DNA of 64,000 nt from Pectobacterium polaris (GCF_002307355.1 NZ_CP017481.1:3224001-3288000); one strand, 5' to 3'; shown: positions 10,472 to 19,384, numbered from the stretch's first letter. Notes: generated from the letters alone by a model not told the origin. Numbers and translations: made by a program.

Positions 10472-11842
10472 GTGTGTTCCCATCACGATCGGCATGACCC
10501 TGATCTTCAACACAAGCACGATCTTCCACATGACCCTGCTCATGGGCATAGCCTTGAACATGGTTCTAAACACGAATATCATCACCATGATGACTATATG
10601 CTTTGCCCGCAGTGCGACCTGCTGGTGGAGTTACCTGAGCTGTCACGCGGCCAGAAAGCGACCTGCCCACGCTGTAAAACCACGCTAACCAACCACCAGA
10701 CGGAACCGCGTAAACGGCCGGTTGGCTACGCGGTGAGCGCGCTGATCATGCTATTGCTGGCAAACCTCTTCCCCTTCGTTTCTATGCGTGTAGCGGGAAT
10801 CACCAGCGAAATTACCCTGATACAAATTCCTAAAGTGATGGTGGCGGAAAACTACGCCAGCGTCGCGACGCTGTTTATGCTGTTTGTTCAACTGGTTCCA
10901 GCTTTCAGTATGGCCACCCTCATTCTGCTTTGCCTACACGCTTCGCTGCCGCTGGCATTGAAAAAAAACATGGGCAAAATGCTGTTCCACCTCAAAAGCT
11001 GGGGTATGGCAGAGATTTTCCTGGCTGGCGTGCTGGTCAGCTTTGTCAAACTGATGGCCTATGGTGATATCGGCATCGGCACCAGCTTTATGCCGTTTGT
11101 CCTGTTCTGTCTGCTACAGCTGCTGGCCTTCCAAAGCCTCGACCGCCGCTGGTTGTGGAATGACATCGTGCCACCCCCCGCGCTGCCTGCGCCACCGGTT
11201 CTGGGACAAAGCGGGCTATCGCAAGGCCTGCGTTCATGCACATGTTGCACCGCCATTCTGCCAGCCAACCAGTTAATCTGCCCGCGCTGCCACTCACGTG
11301 GACATGCCCGTAAGAAGCACAGTCTGCAATGGACGCTGGCCCTGCTGATTACCTCCATCATGCTCTATATCCCCTCGAATCTGATGCCGATCATGGTGAC
11401 CGAAGCCTTCGGCGATCGCATGGGATCGACGATCATGTCGGGCGTTATCCTGCTGTGGGGAATGGGGTCTTATCCTGTCGCGCTGGTGATTTTTATCGCC
11501 AGCGTCATGGTGCCATCGCTAAAAATGCTGGCGCTAGGCTGGCTTTGTTGGCAGGCGAATCGCAAAACCAAGAAAACGGAAGACAGCGAGCGGATGCATG
11601 TCATCTATGAGATGGTTGAGTTTGTTGGACGCTGGTCGATGATTGATGTGTTCGTTATTGCCGTCCTGTCTGCGATGGTGCGTATCGGTCGCCTGATGAG
11701 TATTTATCCCGCCGTTGGGGCGGTGTTGTTCGCGGCCGTGGTGATTCTGACCATGTTTGCCGCGATGATGTTTGATCCCCGCTTGTTGTGGGATCGTCGC
11801 GATGATGTTCTTCATAAGGAGCCTGCCGTTGGCGAAAGATAA
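10472..11842 (+). CDS. pqiA: Intermembrane transport protein PqiA with a His-rich N-terminal extension
   Basis: PqiA is the inner-membrane partner of the MCE protein PqiB in envelope lipid transport. This 456-residue copy has two PqiA modules, each with a zinc-ribbon pair (CPQC/CPRC and CTCC/CPRC) followed by four hydrophobic helices. The frame starts with GTG at 10472, seven bases after AAGGAG; the product begins MCSHH, like E. coli MCEHHH. Residues 4-41 form an insert with 13 histidines that E. coli PqiA (417 residues) lacks, which accounts for the extra length. The stop overlaps the likely pqiB start by 14 bases. SoxRS control is known in E. coli but no SoxS box was identified here. Confidence 0.95.
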   Translation: MCSHHDRHDPDLQHKHDLPHDPAHGHSLEHGSKHEYHHHDDYMLCPQCDLLVELPELSRGQKATCPRCKTTLTNHQTEPRKRPVGYAVSALIMLLLANLFPFVSMRVAGITSEITLIQIPKVMVAENYASVATLFMLFVQLVPAFSMATLILLCLHASLPLALKKNMGKMLFHLKSWGMAEIFLAGVLVSFVKLMAYGDIGIGTSFMPFVLFCLLQLLAFQSLDRRWLWNDIVPPPALPAPPVLGQSGLSQGLRSCTCCTAILPANQLICPRCHSRGHARKKHSLQWTLALLITSIMLYIPSNLMPIMVTEAFGDRMGSTIMSGVILLWGMGSYPVALVIFIASVMVPSLKMLALGWLCWQANRKTKKTEDSERMHVIYEMVEFVGRWSMIDVFVIAVLSAMVRIGRLMSIYPAVGAVLFAAVVILTMFAAMMFDPRLLWDRRDDVLHKEPAVGER

Positions 11843-13469
11843 CCATGCGATTGCGGATGTAGAAACGATTAAACGCTGGTCGCCGGTCTGGATTGTGCCA
11901 ATTGTCACAGTGCTGATCGGTGCCTGGATACTGTTTTACCATTTCAGCCATCAGGGGCCGCAAATTACGCTGATTACCAGCAACGCAGAAGGCATTGAAG
12001 CGGGAAAAACTGCCATCAAGAGTCGTAGCGTAGACGTTGGGATCGTAGAGAGTGTCGTGCTGAGTGACGACCTCCATCGGGTAGAGATCAAAGCACGCCT
12101 GCATGACGGTATGGATAAACTGCTCAAGCAGGACTCCGCTTTCTGGGTGGTGAAGCCGCAAATTGGCCGCGAAGGGGTATCCGGTCTGGGGACGCTCTTA
12201 TCCGGTGCTTACATCGAGCTACAGCCCGGTGCCAGTAAAGATGATAAAAACGAGTTTACCCTGCTGGATGCGCCGCCGCTGGCCTCACCGGATGCGAAAG
12301 GCATCAGGGTGATATTAGACAGCGAGCAATCCGGGCAGCTGAATGCGGGCGATCCGGTCCTGTTCCGCGGCTATCGGGTGGGATCGGTCGAAACCAGCGA
12401 ATTCGATCCGAAAGCGCGCAAAATGCGCTATCAGCTGTTTATCTCTGCGCCGTATGACGGTCTGGTCACCAGCAATGTCCGTTTCTGGAAAGACAGCGGC
12501 GTTGCGTTCGATATGTCGGCGCAGGGCATGCGTGTCGAAATGGGCTCGCTGACTACGCTATTCAGCGGCGGCGTCAGCTTTGATGTTCCCGCTGGATGGG
12601 AGCTGGGCGATGCGGCCAAGACAATGGCGCAGTACCGACTGTTTGATAACCAACGCAGTATTCAGGACTCGCTATACACCGAATATAAAGAGTATCTGCT
12701 GTTCTTTAGCGAATCGATCCGTGGTTTGCAGGCGGGGGCACCGGTTGAATTCCGGGGGATTCGGCTGGGAACGGTTGCTGAAGCACCGTTTTTCCCACGC
12801 AATATGAAGCAGGAACTGGATGATGATTATCGCATTCCAGTGCTGATTCGTATTGAGCCCGATCGGTTCGAGAAAAAGATTGGCGGCTCGTTCGACTTTG
12901 AACAGCATCTGCAGCAAGCCCAGTCTCTGGGGCTGCGAGCGTCGATGAAGTCGGCTAACCTCCTGACAGGCGCGCTCTATATCGATCTCGATTTTTATCC
13001 AAAAGAGAAAGTGGATAAACGGCTGTTCGTTCTGGATGGCTACCCGGTTCTGCCTACCATTGACGGTGGCCTGTCACAGATTCAGCAGAAGCTGATGGCC
13101 GTGCTGGATAAGGTGAATAACCTGCCGCTGAACCCGATGGTCAATGAAGCAACGAAGACGCTGACGGAAAGTCAGGCAACGCTGCGTGAAATGCAAAAAA
13201 CGCTGGCGACGCTGAACAAGCTGACGTCCAGCAAAGCGATGCAGGATCTGCCGGAAGATATGCAAAAAACGTTGCTTGAATTGAATCGCAGCATGAAAGG
13301 CTTCCAGCCCGGTTCACCAGCGTATAACAAGATGGTGGCGGACATGCAGCGCTTGGATCAGGTGCTGAGGGAGCTACAGCCTGTGCTGCGTACCCTGAAC
13401 GAGAAAAGTAATGCGTTGGTCTTTGAGGCCTCGGGTAGTCAGGATCCTCAGCCGAAGAGGGCAAAATAA
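11829..13469 (+). CDS. pqiB: Intermembrane transport protein PqiB (MCE family)
   Basis: This 546-residue protein has one N-terminal membrane helix (about residues 17-37, WSPVWIVPIVTVLIGAWILF), three MCE domains and a C-terminal coiled-coil region that forms the periplasm-spanning needle. The frame is open from 11772, but TTG at 11829 is favoured: it lies seven bases after AAGGAG and gives exactly the E. coli length of 546. ATG at 11802 is the alternative. It overlaps pqiA, and its stop codon overlaps the pqiC start (TAATG), so the three genes form one translationally linked operon. Confidence 0.94.
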   Translation: MAKDNHAIADVETIKRWSPVWIVPIVTVLIGAWILFYHFSHQGPQITLITSNAEGIEAGKTAIKSRSVDVGIVESVVLSDDLHRVEIKARLHDGMDKLLKQDSAFWVVKPQIGREGVSGLGTLLSGAYIELQPGASKDDKNEFTLLDAPPLASPDAKGIRVILDSEQSGQLNAGDPVLFRGYRVGSVETSEFDPKARKMRYQLFISAPYDGLVTSNVRFWKDSGVAFDMSAQGMRVEMGSLTTLFSGGVSFDVPAGWELGDAAKTMAQYRLFDNQRSIQDSLYTEYKEYLLFFSESIRGLQAGAPVEFRGIRLGTVAEAPFFPRNMKQELDDDYRIPVLIRIEPDRFEKKIGGSFDFEQHLQQAQSLGLRASMKSANLLTGALYIDLDFYPKEKVDKRLFVLDGYPVLPTIDGGLSQIQQKLMAVLDKVNNLPLNPMVNEATKTLTESQATLREMQKTLATLNKLTSSKAMQDLPEDMQKTLLELNRSMKGFQPGSPAYNKMVADMQRLDQVLRELQPVLRTLNEKSNALVFEASGSQDPQPKRAK

Positions 13470-14038
13470 TGATGAAAGCATGGACATTGGTTCTGGCTCT
13501 GGTATTGAGCGCGTGCAGCAGCAGTAGTAATACGCAGAAAACGTACTATCAGCTGCCGACAATCGCAGAGACCAATACGACGCAGGCTGCGGTGACTCAG
13601 GGTCATCCGCTATGGGTTGAACATGTCAGCGTGGCGGATTATCTCGTCAATGTCGGCTTGGTTTATCAGACTAACGATGTGCAGTATGTCATTGCCAGTA
13701 ACAACCTGTGGGCCAGCCCGTTGGATCAGCAATTACAGCAGGCGCTGGTGACTAATCTGGGGAATAAATTGCCCGGCTGGGTTGTGACCACGCAGCCGCA
13801 GGGAAGTGAACAGGCTATGCTGAACGTGGCTGTCACGGGCTTTCACGGCCGTTACGATGGCAATGCTATCGTCAGTGGCGAATGGATGCTGACCTATCAG
13901 GGGAAAGTGGTTAAACGCCCCTTTAGCGTGATGCTGCCACAAACAGAAGATGGTTATGACGCGCTGGTAAGAACGCTGGCACAAGGCTGGCAGCAGGTTT
14001 CTCAGTCGATTGCTCAGCAGGCGGGGACACTGAAATAA
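13469..14038 (+). CDS. pqiC: Outer-membrane lipoprotein PqiC
   Basis: This 189-residue lipoprotein has a signal peptide ending in the lipobox LSAC, with acylated Cys at residue 16, followed by Ser residues, so it is not expected to be retained in the inner membrane. It belongs to the ABC-type transport auxiliary (DUF330) family and anchors the PqiB needle at the outer membrane. It is the last gene of pqiABC and shares bases with the pqiB stop. A strong terminator lies ~80 bases downstream. Confidence 0.92.
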   Translation: MMKAWTLVLALVLSACSSSSNTQKTYYQLPTIAETNTTQAAVTQGHPLWVEHVSVADYLVNVGLVYQTNDVQYVIASNNLWASPLDQQLQQALVTNLGNKLPGWVVTTQPQGSEQAMLNVAVTGFHGRYDGNAIVSGEWMLTYQGKVVKRPFSVMLPQTEDGYDALVRTLAQGWQQVSQSIAQQAGTLK

Positions 14039-14116
14039 CGATGACAGGTGCTCGGTATTATCCGGTCACGGTTTGAAATATCGAGGGTTCTAAAAGCCAA
14101 ATCCCTAAAAATCAGG

Positions 14117-14166
14117 CCTCTAAAGATGTAATGCTGTGATTGCATTACGTTTTTAGAGGTTTTTTA
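14117..14166 (+). terminator. Rho-independent terminator after pqiABC
   Basis: CCTCTAAA pairs with TTTAGAGG, and an inner GTAATGC with GCATTAC, to form a long stem followed by a run of six Ts. Confidence 0.9.
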
Positions 14167-14256
14167 TTGTTTTCAATCAATTAGGGTTTTGCGTTTTTTA
14201 GTGGGGAAAATTCCTATTTTGGATCACAAATATGACACTGGCGTGAATTTTGCGCC

Positions 14257-14285
14257 TTGACCTTTGGCGACAGAATCGGTATTGA
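14257..14285 (+). promoter_or_regulatory. Possible rmf promoter
   Basis: TTGACC at 14257-14262 is followed after 17 bases by TATTGA, a weak -10 match, 70 bases before rmf. E. coli rmf is growth-rate and ppGpp dependent, which fits a poor -10. This is a motif match only. Confidence 0.35.
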
Positions 14286-14354
14286 TAGTCTGTGGTTGCT
14301 TATAAAGTAATCATTGTTTTCTTTCCACCAGATAAATGATGAGGGAAATAAGGC

Positions 14355-14522
14355 ATGAAGAGACAGAAACGCGATCGCCTGGAACGGGCTCATTCACGTG
14401 GTTATCAAGCAGGTATTGTCGGTAGACCAAAGGAATTTTGTCCTTATCAATCAATTAATGCCCGGTCTTACTGGTTGGGAGGTTGGCGAAAAGCCATGGA
14501 GGACAGGGCTGTTACCGCTTAG
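14355..14522 (+). CDS. rmf: Ribosome modulation factor
   Basis: This 55-residue basic protein begins MKRQKRDRLERAHSRGYQAG and ends with WLGGWRKAMEDRAVTA, an unmistakable match to RMF, which dimerises 70S ribosomes into inactive 100S particles in stationary phase. The start is preceded by AATAAGG. The position after pqiC is the usual one. The fabA gene that follows rmf in E. coli is absent; a chemoreceptor lies here instead, so this is a synteny breakpoint. A strong terminator follows. Confidence 0.96.
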   Translation: MKRQKRDRLERAHSRGYQAGIVGRPKEFCPYQSINARSYWLGGWRKAMEDRAVTA

Positions 14523-14545
14523 CGCGCCTTGTCATTAAAGGGAAC

Positions 14546-14575
14546 GCCTCCGCTTTTGCGGAGGCTTTTGTTTTT
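14546..14575 (+). terminator. Rho-independent terminator after rmf
   Basis: GCCTCCGC pairs perfectly with GCGGAGGC around a TTTT loop and is followed by TTTTGTTTTT. Confidence 0.93.
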
Positions 14576-14950
14576 AGGGGCTAAATGCCCGATTCTGCTT
14601 CTCTCTGTTCAATCGATACAGAGTTCAATCGATACAAAGTTCAACCGACAGACACGATCGATACACTCGATCGATACACGTCCTCAACAAATAGATGGCC
14701 TCTCACAACGATCCAGAGCGTTGTTACTTCTGTAACGTTATTTACCTATTAATTTCGATTTCGATCATTTTAGTCATTTTTTTAGTCGTTATTGCTCGAT
14801 ATTGATTTTAAATTGAGCGATTTAGGTAATTGTTCATTATTTATTGTTAAAAAATCTATCATTACTACCTGGATGGTATGGCTCAAGGCGGCAATGTAGT
14901 GTAGTTTTTTGCTCGGAATTTTCTGAAAAGCGGTTAGAGAGAAGAATATC
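14576..14950. other. Intergenic region between rmf and the chemoreceptor gene
   Basis: The first ~100 bases hold short-period repeats (listed separately). The rest is AT-rich and presumably contains the chemoreceptor promoter. I looked for a FliA-type promoter and did not find a convincing one. No gene is visible. Confidence 0.5.
14607..14680. repeat. Short-period imperfect tandem repeats containing ATCGATACA
   Basis: Units beginning GTTCAATCGATACAGA (14607), GTTCAATCGATACAAA (14623) and the degenerate GTTCAACCGACAGACA (14639) have a 16-bp period. Two CGATCGATACAC units at 14655 and 14668 follow with a 13-bp period. The function is unknown. Confidence 0.8.
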
Positions 14951-16510
14951 GTGAAATTACGAACCAGAATTGCACTGCTGTGCAGTACGACCTTGTTAGG
15001 GATGTTAATTTTATCTGCGGTGGCGCTGAATACGCTCTATAACACGATGATGAGCGAACGCACCGGCCAGCTTTCTACGCTGGTTCAACTGGCTCACGCG
15101 GCGGCTCAAAAGGCATATGACCTTGAGAAAAGCGGTCAGCTGTCACGCGAGGAAGCAGAGAAAGAGGCCAAGCGGGCGATTGGCAGTTTCCATCAGGACG
15201 ATCGCTATTTCTTCGTGCGCGGCTATACGAATGATGTGAACTACGTTCACCCTAACCCTAAACGCATTGGCATCATCGACGCCAATGGCGGTAAAGAAGC
15301 GGGAGAACGCTACCGCGCGTCGCTTCAAGGCAATACGATTGGCACGGTGATCGCGGAAGGGACACGTCCAGGGCAGCAGAATAAAGTTGAGAAACTTTAT
15401 GCCGTCATTAAATTCGAACCTTGGGACTGGACGATTGGCTACGGTGACTATATTGACGATATCCAACAAACGTTCTGGCGCAATGCGCTGATCTTGCTGT
15501 CTTTAGGGTTGGTTCTGCTGTTAATCATCTCCGCGTTTGCATGGAATATGTTGCGAACGTTGATGCGCCAGCTTGGCGGCGAGCCGCAATATGCGGTGGA
15601 GGTTGTGCGCGAAATTGCGGAAGGCAATTTGCGCGTCGATGTTGAAACGAAGCCGGGCGATCAAACCAGTATTCTTTACGCTATCCGTGCGATGCGTGAC
15701 AACCTGTCGCATCTGGTTAATCAGGTTCGCAGCAGCACAAATTCTATTGCCACAGCCTCGACGCAGATTGCATCGGGTAACGGCGATTTGTCTGCTCGTA
15801 CCGAATCGCAGGCCAGCGCATTAGAGCAGACGGCTGCGGCTATGGAACAGCTGACCGCGACGGTGACACAGAATGCGGATAACGCGCGCTATGCGAATGA
15901 ACTCGCGGTGTCGGCATCAGATGTGGCGGTGCGCGGTGGGGATGTTGTCAGCCGAGTTGTGGTGACGATGGACTCCATCAGTACATCATCACGTAAGATT
16001 GTGGATATTATCGGCGTTATTGACAGCATCGCTTTCCAGACGAATATTCTGGCGCTGAATGCGGCGGTAGAAGCGGCACGTGCCGGAGAACAAGGCCGCG
16101 GCTTCGCAGTAGTCGCGAGTGAAGTCCGCACGCTGGCGCAGCGCTCGGCATCCGCCGCTCGGGAAATTAAAGGCTTGATTGATGATTCCGTTGCCAAAGT
16201 GGGCGAGGGCACGGATTTCGTGAAGCAGGCTGGCGATACCATGAGTGAAGTGGTTGAAAGCGTGCACCGCGTCACGTCCATGATGGGCGAGATCAGCGTG
16301 GCGAGTGCAGAACAGCGTTCGGGTATTGAACAGGTCAATCTCGCGATATCGCAGATGGATCAGAGTACCGAACAGAATGCTGCACTGGTTGAAGAAGCAC
16401 TGGCTGCGGCGAGATCGCTGAATGAGCAGGCACAGGATCTGTCACGCACCGTTGAACAATTCCGCGTCGATGAGTCTGCGGGCAACTATTTGGCGCTGGG
16501 GGCAAGATAA
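14951..16510 (+). CDS. Methyl-accepting chemotaxis protein with a single-Cache sensor
   Basis: This 519-residue transmembrane receptor would signal to CheA/CheW. It has a membrane helix at about residues 8-30, a periplasmic domain of about 155 residues with single-Cache (sCache_2-like) features ([29 protein letters not shown]), a second helix at about 178-198, a HAMP domain, and the conserved signalling hairpin ([28 protein letters not shown]). There is no C-terminal NWETF-type CheR/CheB docking pentapeptide. The start is GTG, preceded by an AGAGAGAAG stretch. It is monocistronic. The ligand is unknown; related sensor domains often bind small organic acids. Confidence 0.92.
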   Translation: MKLRTRIALLCSTTLLGMLILSAVALNTLYNTMMSERTGQLSTLVQLAHAAAQKAYDLEKSGQLSREEAEKEAKRAIGSFHQDDRYFFVRGYTNDVNYVHPNPKRIGIIDANGGKEAGERYRASLQGNTIGTVIAEGTRPGQQNKVEKLYAVIKFEPWDWTIGYGDYIDDIQQTFWRNALILLSLGLVLLLIISAFAWNMLRTLMRQLGGEPQYAVEVVREIAEGNLRVDVETKPGDQTSILYAIRAMRDNLSHLVNQVRSSTNSIATASTQIASGNGDLSARTESQASALEQTAAAMEQLTATVTQNADNARYANELAVSASDVAVRGGDVVSRVVVTMDSISTSSRKIVDIIGVIDSIAFQTNILALNAAVEAARAGEQGRGFAVVASEVRTLAQRSASAAREIKGLIDDSVAKVGEGTDFVKQAGDTMSEVVESVHRVTSMMGEISVASAEQRSGIEQVNLAISQMDQSTEQNAALVEEALAAARSLNEQAQDLSRTVEQFRVDESAGNYLALGAR

Positions 16511-16561
16511 CAGAAACAACAAACAGCAGGGTTCAGATATCAGCGTGAACTCTGCCGAGAT

Positions 16562-16615
16562 TTCTCATCCGTTCCAACGATATAAAAGAAAACGCCCTTA
16601 ACTTACGTTAAGGGC
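16562..16615. repeat. 54-bp direct repeat carrying a terminator stem, copy 1
   Basis: This is nearly identical to 16709-16762. Four differences fall in the stem-loop; the stem reads CCCTTAAC/GTTAAGGG here and CCCTTGAC/GTCAAGGG in the other copy, so pairing is preserved. The poly-T/A symmetry beyond the stem is lost on the right side. Confidence 0.9.
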
Positions 16616-16708
16616 AGATTGACTCGCGGCGTCCTGCCGCTCGCCCTGCGGGCCGCCTTTGGCGGTCCAAAACGCCAGTCCTGTCGTTTTGTCGAACCCT
16701 GTCAAGGC

Positions 16709-16762
16709 TTCTCATCCGTTCCAACGATATAAAAGAAAACGCCCTTGACTTGCGTCAAGGGC
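16709..16762. repeat. 54-bp direct repeat carrying a terminator stem, copy 2
   Basis: This copy is adjacent to tRNA-Ser and its palindrome extends into 16775. The 93 bases between the copies are rich in GC hairpins (ACCGCC/GGCGGT-type and GCGGC/GCCGC-type inverted repeats). Confidence 0.9.
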
Positions 16763-16775
16763 GTTTTCTTTTATA
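16731..16775 (-). terminator. Bidirectional-looking terminator of tRNA-Ser
   Basis: A long perfect palindrome around ACGCCCTTGAC and GTCAAGGGCGT is flanked by AAAAGAAA and TTTCTTTT. It lies directly after the 3' end of the tRNA on the minus strand. It could also stop plus-strand transcripts from the chemoreceptor gene. Confidence 0.88.
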
Positions 16776-16865
16776 TGGCGGTGAGGAAGGGATTCGAACC
16801 CTTGATACGTTTTCACGTATACACACTTTCCAGGCGTGCTCCTTCAGCCTCTCGGACACCTCACC
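16776..16865 (-). tRNA. serX: tRNA-Ser (anticodon GGA)
   Basis: The minus strand folds as a 90-base class II tRNA. The 5' acceptor strand GGTGAGG pairs with CCTCACC, with an encoded GCCA end. The anticodon loop is CTGGAAA (anticodon GGA, reading UCC and UCU). A long variable arm is present, and the T-arm has GGGTTCGAATCCC. Its location next to ycdX resembles that of E. coli serX, so the symbol is assigned by synteny. Confidence 0.96.
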
Positions 16866-17144
16866 GTGGCCTCGCTGTATCGCATAGCAGCGGACGGCGC
16901 TAATGTAGGGAAATTGCCGAACAGCGTCAACAAACTTCTGCATTCAATACGCGCAATTAGCTAAAGTTAACGCAATTTGTTGCTTTGCTCGCCGCTTTTG
17001 CGTTCGCCTTCATCCATTTCCCCGTCGTGACGCAAAAAGACGATGTTTCATTTGTGTTAATCATGCGTTGTAATTTCGTTCGCTGGCTGCGGAATAGCCC
17101 TGAAAATGGTATGCTGATTTGCAAACGTTGACCCAGGAGAACCT

Positions 17145-17882
17145 ATGTATCCCGTCGATTTACATATGCACACCGTTGCCAGCACACATGCTTACAGTAC
17201 CCTGCATGATTACATCGCCGAAGCACAGCAGAAGAACATCCGCCTGTTTGCTATTACCGATCATGGTCCGGATATGGCGGATGCGCCGCATTATTGGCAC
17301 TTCATGAACATGCGCGTTTGGCCGCGTCTGGTGGATGGCGTCGGAATCCTGCGCGGTATCGAAGCGAATATTAAAAACATTGAAGGCGATATCGACTGCA
17401 CCGGACCGATGCTGGGTCAGGTGGATGTGATTATTGCGGGCTTTCATGAGCCGGTTTTTCCACCACAGGATAAAGACACGCATACTACGGCGATGATTGC
17501 GACCATGGCACGTGGCGATGCGCATATCATTAGCCATCCCGGTAACCCGAAGTTTCCTGTCGATATCCGTGCGATTGCGGAAGCCGCGGCGAAATACAAC
17601 GTTGCGCTGGAGCTAAATAACTCCTCTTTCATGCATTCACGCCAAGGCAGTGAGCCAAACTGTCGGGCGATTGCGGAAGCCGTTCGCGACGCAGGTGGGT
17701 TACTTTCTTTAGGTTCTGATTCCCATATTGCGTTTTCTCTGGGAGACTTTACCCACTGCGAACGTATTTTGCAGGAAGTGAATTTTCCGCAGGATCGGAT
17801 ATTGAACGTAAACCCTCGGCGCGTGTTGGATTTCCTCGAACAGCGTGGAATGCCTGCTATCGCTGAACTTGCTGATTTGTGA
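17145..17882 (+). CDS. ycdX: PHP-domain phosphatase YcdX
   Basis: This 245-residue cytoplasmic protein of the PHP superfamily has a trinuclear zinc site. Metal-ligand motifs are DLHMH (residues 5-9), TDHG, GIEAN, a central ISHPGNP and the C-terminal GSDSH. E. coli YcdX has the same length and is a phosphatase linked to swarming. ycdY, 64 bases downstream, encodes a chaperone that in E. coli activates YcdX. CCAGGAGAACCT precedes the ATG. Confidence 0.95.
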   Translation: MYPVDLHMHTVASTHAYSTLHDYIAEAQQKNIRLFAITDHGPDMADAPHYWHFMNMRVWPRLVDGVGILRGIEANIKNIEGDIDCTGPMLGQVDVIIAGFHEPVFPPQDKDTHTTAMIATMARGDAHIISHPGNPKFPVDIRAIAEAAAKYNVALELNNSSFMHSRQGSEPNCRAIAEAVRDAGGLLSLGSDSHIAFSLGDFTHCERILQEVNFPQDRILNVNPRRVLDFLEQRGMPAIAELADL

Positions 17883-17885
17883 CAA

Positions 17886-17928
17886 TGTCACTTAAGGGTA
17901 GTGTCACTTAAAAGCCAATGTCACTTAA
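17886..17928. repeat. Three direct repeats of TGTCACTTAA between ycdX and ycdY
   Basis: Exact decamers lie at 17886-17895, 17902-17911 and 17919-17928, spaced 16 and 17 bases. They fill most of the 64-base gap between two co-directional genes. Confidence 0.9.
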
Positions 17929-17946
17929 CAATAAATAGGGTTATGA

Positions 17947-18525
17947 ATGAACGAGTTTTCTATTGTGTGCCGCCTATTGGGCACGCTGTTTTATCGCCAG
18001 CCGCAGGATCCTTTGCTGACGCCGTTATTCACGCTGATTAAAGACGGGAAACTGGCGCAGCACTGGCCGTTAGAACAGGATGCGTTGTTGGAGCGTTTGC
18101 AAAAGGGGCTGGATTTGCCCGCAATGGCGGCGGATTATCAGGCGCTGTTCGACAGTGAGAACGGTGCGGTGTCACCGTTGCGTTCGTCCTATGAAAGCGA
18201 TGCTGATGACGCGGAAATTCGTACCTTTTTGCAACAGCGTGGCATGCCATTAAATGATGGTGGTGCGGTTGGTCATTTTGGTAGCTTATTGCTTGCTGCG
18301 TCATGGTTGGAAGATCAGGCACAAGAAGACGAAACGGCGGCACAGATTACCCTGTTTGATGAGTATCTTTTACCGTGGAGCGATCGTTTTCTCGGGAAAG
18401 TGGAAAGCCACGCCACTACCGCATTTTATCGTACGTTGGCGATAGTGTGCCGTGAAGCGCTGGAAGCGATGCGAGATGAACTGGGCGAAAGCGACGAAGA
18501 AGACGAGTCGGAAGCGGAAGAATAA
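17947..18525 (+). CDS. ycdY: TorD-family chaperone YcdY
   Basis: This 192-residue all-helical protein of the TorD/DmsD redox-chaperone family matches E. coli YcdY (184 residues) over its whole length: MNEFSIVCRLLGTLFYRQPQ, LLLAASWLEDQ and LPWSDRFLGKVESHATT are characteristic. YcdY promotes zinc loading and activity of YcdX. The C-terminus is highly acidic (ESDEEDESEAEE). It probably forms an operon with ycdX, despite the repeat-filled gap. A minisatellite starts just after the stop. Confidence 0.94.
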   Translation: MNEFSIVCRLLGTLFYRQPQDPLLTPLFTLIKDGKLAQHWPLEQDALLERLQKGLDLPAMAADYQALFDSENGAVSPLRSSYESDADDAEIRTFLQQRGMPLNDGGAVGHFGSLLLAASWLEDQAQEDETAAQITLFDEYLLPWSDRFLGKVESHATTAFYRTLAIVCREALEAMRDELGESDEEDESEAEE

Positions 18526-18528
18526 TAC

Positions 18529-18573
18529 CGCGGTATGAAACCTCGCAGTATGAAACTTCGCAGTATGAAACCT
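18529..18573. repeat. 15-bp minisatellite, three copies
   Basis: CGCGGTATGAAACCT, CGCAGTATGAAACTT and CGCAGTATGAAACCT stand head to tail, starting three bases after the ycdY stop codon. Copy differences are single transitions. Confidence 0.92.
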
Positions 18574-18577
18574 AGTG

Positions 18578-18610
18578 CGCCGATAGCAGACATGATGTGT
18601 GCTATCGGCG
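18578..18610. terminator. Hairpin between convergent ycdY and yceB
   Basis: CGCCGATAGC and GCTATCGGCG are perfect complements around a 13-base loop. It lies between the convergent genes and could serve both. No long T run follows on either strand. Confidence 0.6.
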
Positions 18611-18618
18611 AGTCAGTA

Positions 18619-19185
18619 TTAGTCAGTAAATAGGATAACGATCTGGCCGGGTTTGATTTCGATGCCTTTCGCCATCTTCTTCGCCATTGATTCCGCCGTG
18701 CTCTTATCCGCATTCAATACGTAAGCCGGTTTTTGGTCAAAATAGCTTTTTAGCGATTGATTAAGATACGGGCTCAGTGTTTTCATTACCGCCTGCATTT
18801 TCTCCGGCTGTACGGTGTAATCAACCAGTTCCATGTCTTTCAGGTAAATCGCGCCCTGCGTTTTATCAAAGACTGGCTGTGCTTTCAGTGTCAGCTTCAT
18901 GTCGGCAGCCTGATTGCCCAACAGAGACGAAATATCGACCTTCGCGTTGCCTGTCAGAGTCACTTTCCCCGGTTCTGCCCGACCAATCTGGCTGGACAGT
19001 TCTGTCAACACGATATTGGCATCTACCACGCCAGGCACGCCCAACTGTTTCTGATAATCATTGTGTTTTTGCAGGTACTCATTCACTTCTTGCTCACTGA
19101 GCGTGTATTGCGTGAGTTTATTACAGCCGCTTAGTGTAAAAGCCAGCAGCACTGCGGTCGCTGCCATCCATCCTGATTTTTTCAT
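18619..19185 (-). CDS. yceB: Lipoprotein YceB (DUF1439)
   Basis: This 188-residue precursor has a signal peptide with lipobox FTLSGCNK (lipid-anchored Cys at residue 21). It then matches E. coli YceB closely (LTQYTLSEQEVNEYLQKHN, LTELSSQIGR, AEKLAKGIEIKPG-type end). The exact role is not established; the family has a lipid-binding-like fold. Asn after the Cys suggests outer-membrane sorting. It lies upstream of grxB in the usual enterobacterial order, both on the minus strand. Confidence 0.93.
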   Translation of the reverse strand: MKKSGWMAATAVLLAFTLSGCNKLTQYTLSEQEVNEYLQKHNDYQKQLGVPGVVDANIVLTELSSQIGRAEPGKVTLTGNAKVDISSLLGNQAADMKLTLKAQPVFDKTQGAIYLKDMELVDYTVQPEKMQAVMKTLSPYLNQSLKSYFDQKPAYVLNADKSTAESMAKKMAKGIEIKPGQIVILFTD

Positions 19186-19384
19186 TATTCTGACCTCTTG
19201 ATGCTATTTACGCGCACAATTTATTCATATAGCGGTCTATTCACATGAACGATCTCTTTATGTGAATAATCAACACGATTCTGCACGAGCAGCGTGCGCC
19301 TGATGCGCAGGGTAAACAATAGGATAGCACTGAAATGGCGGATAATGCCGCTTCAGAACGAAGCGGCGGAGTAAAACTAAACGG

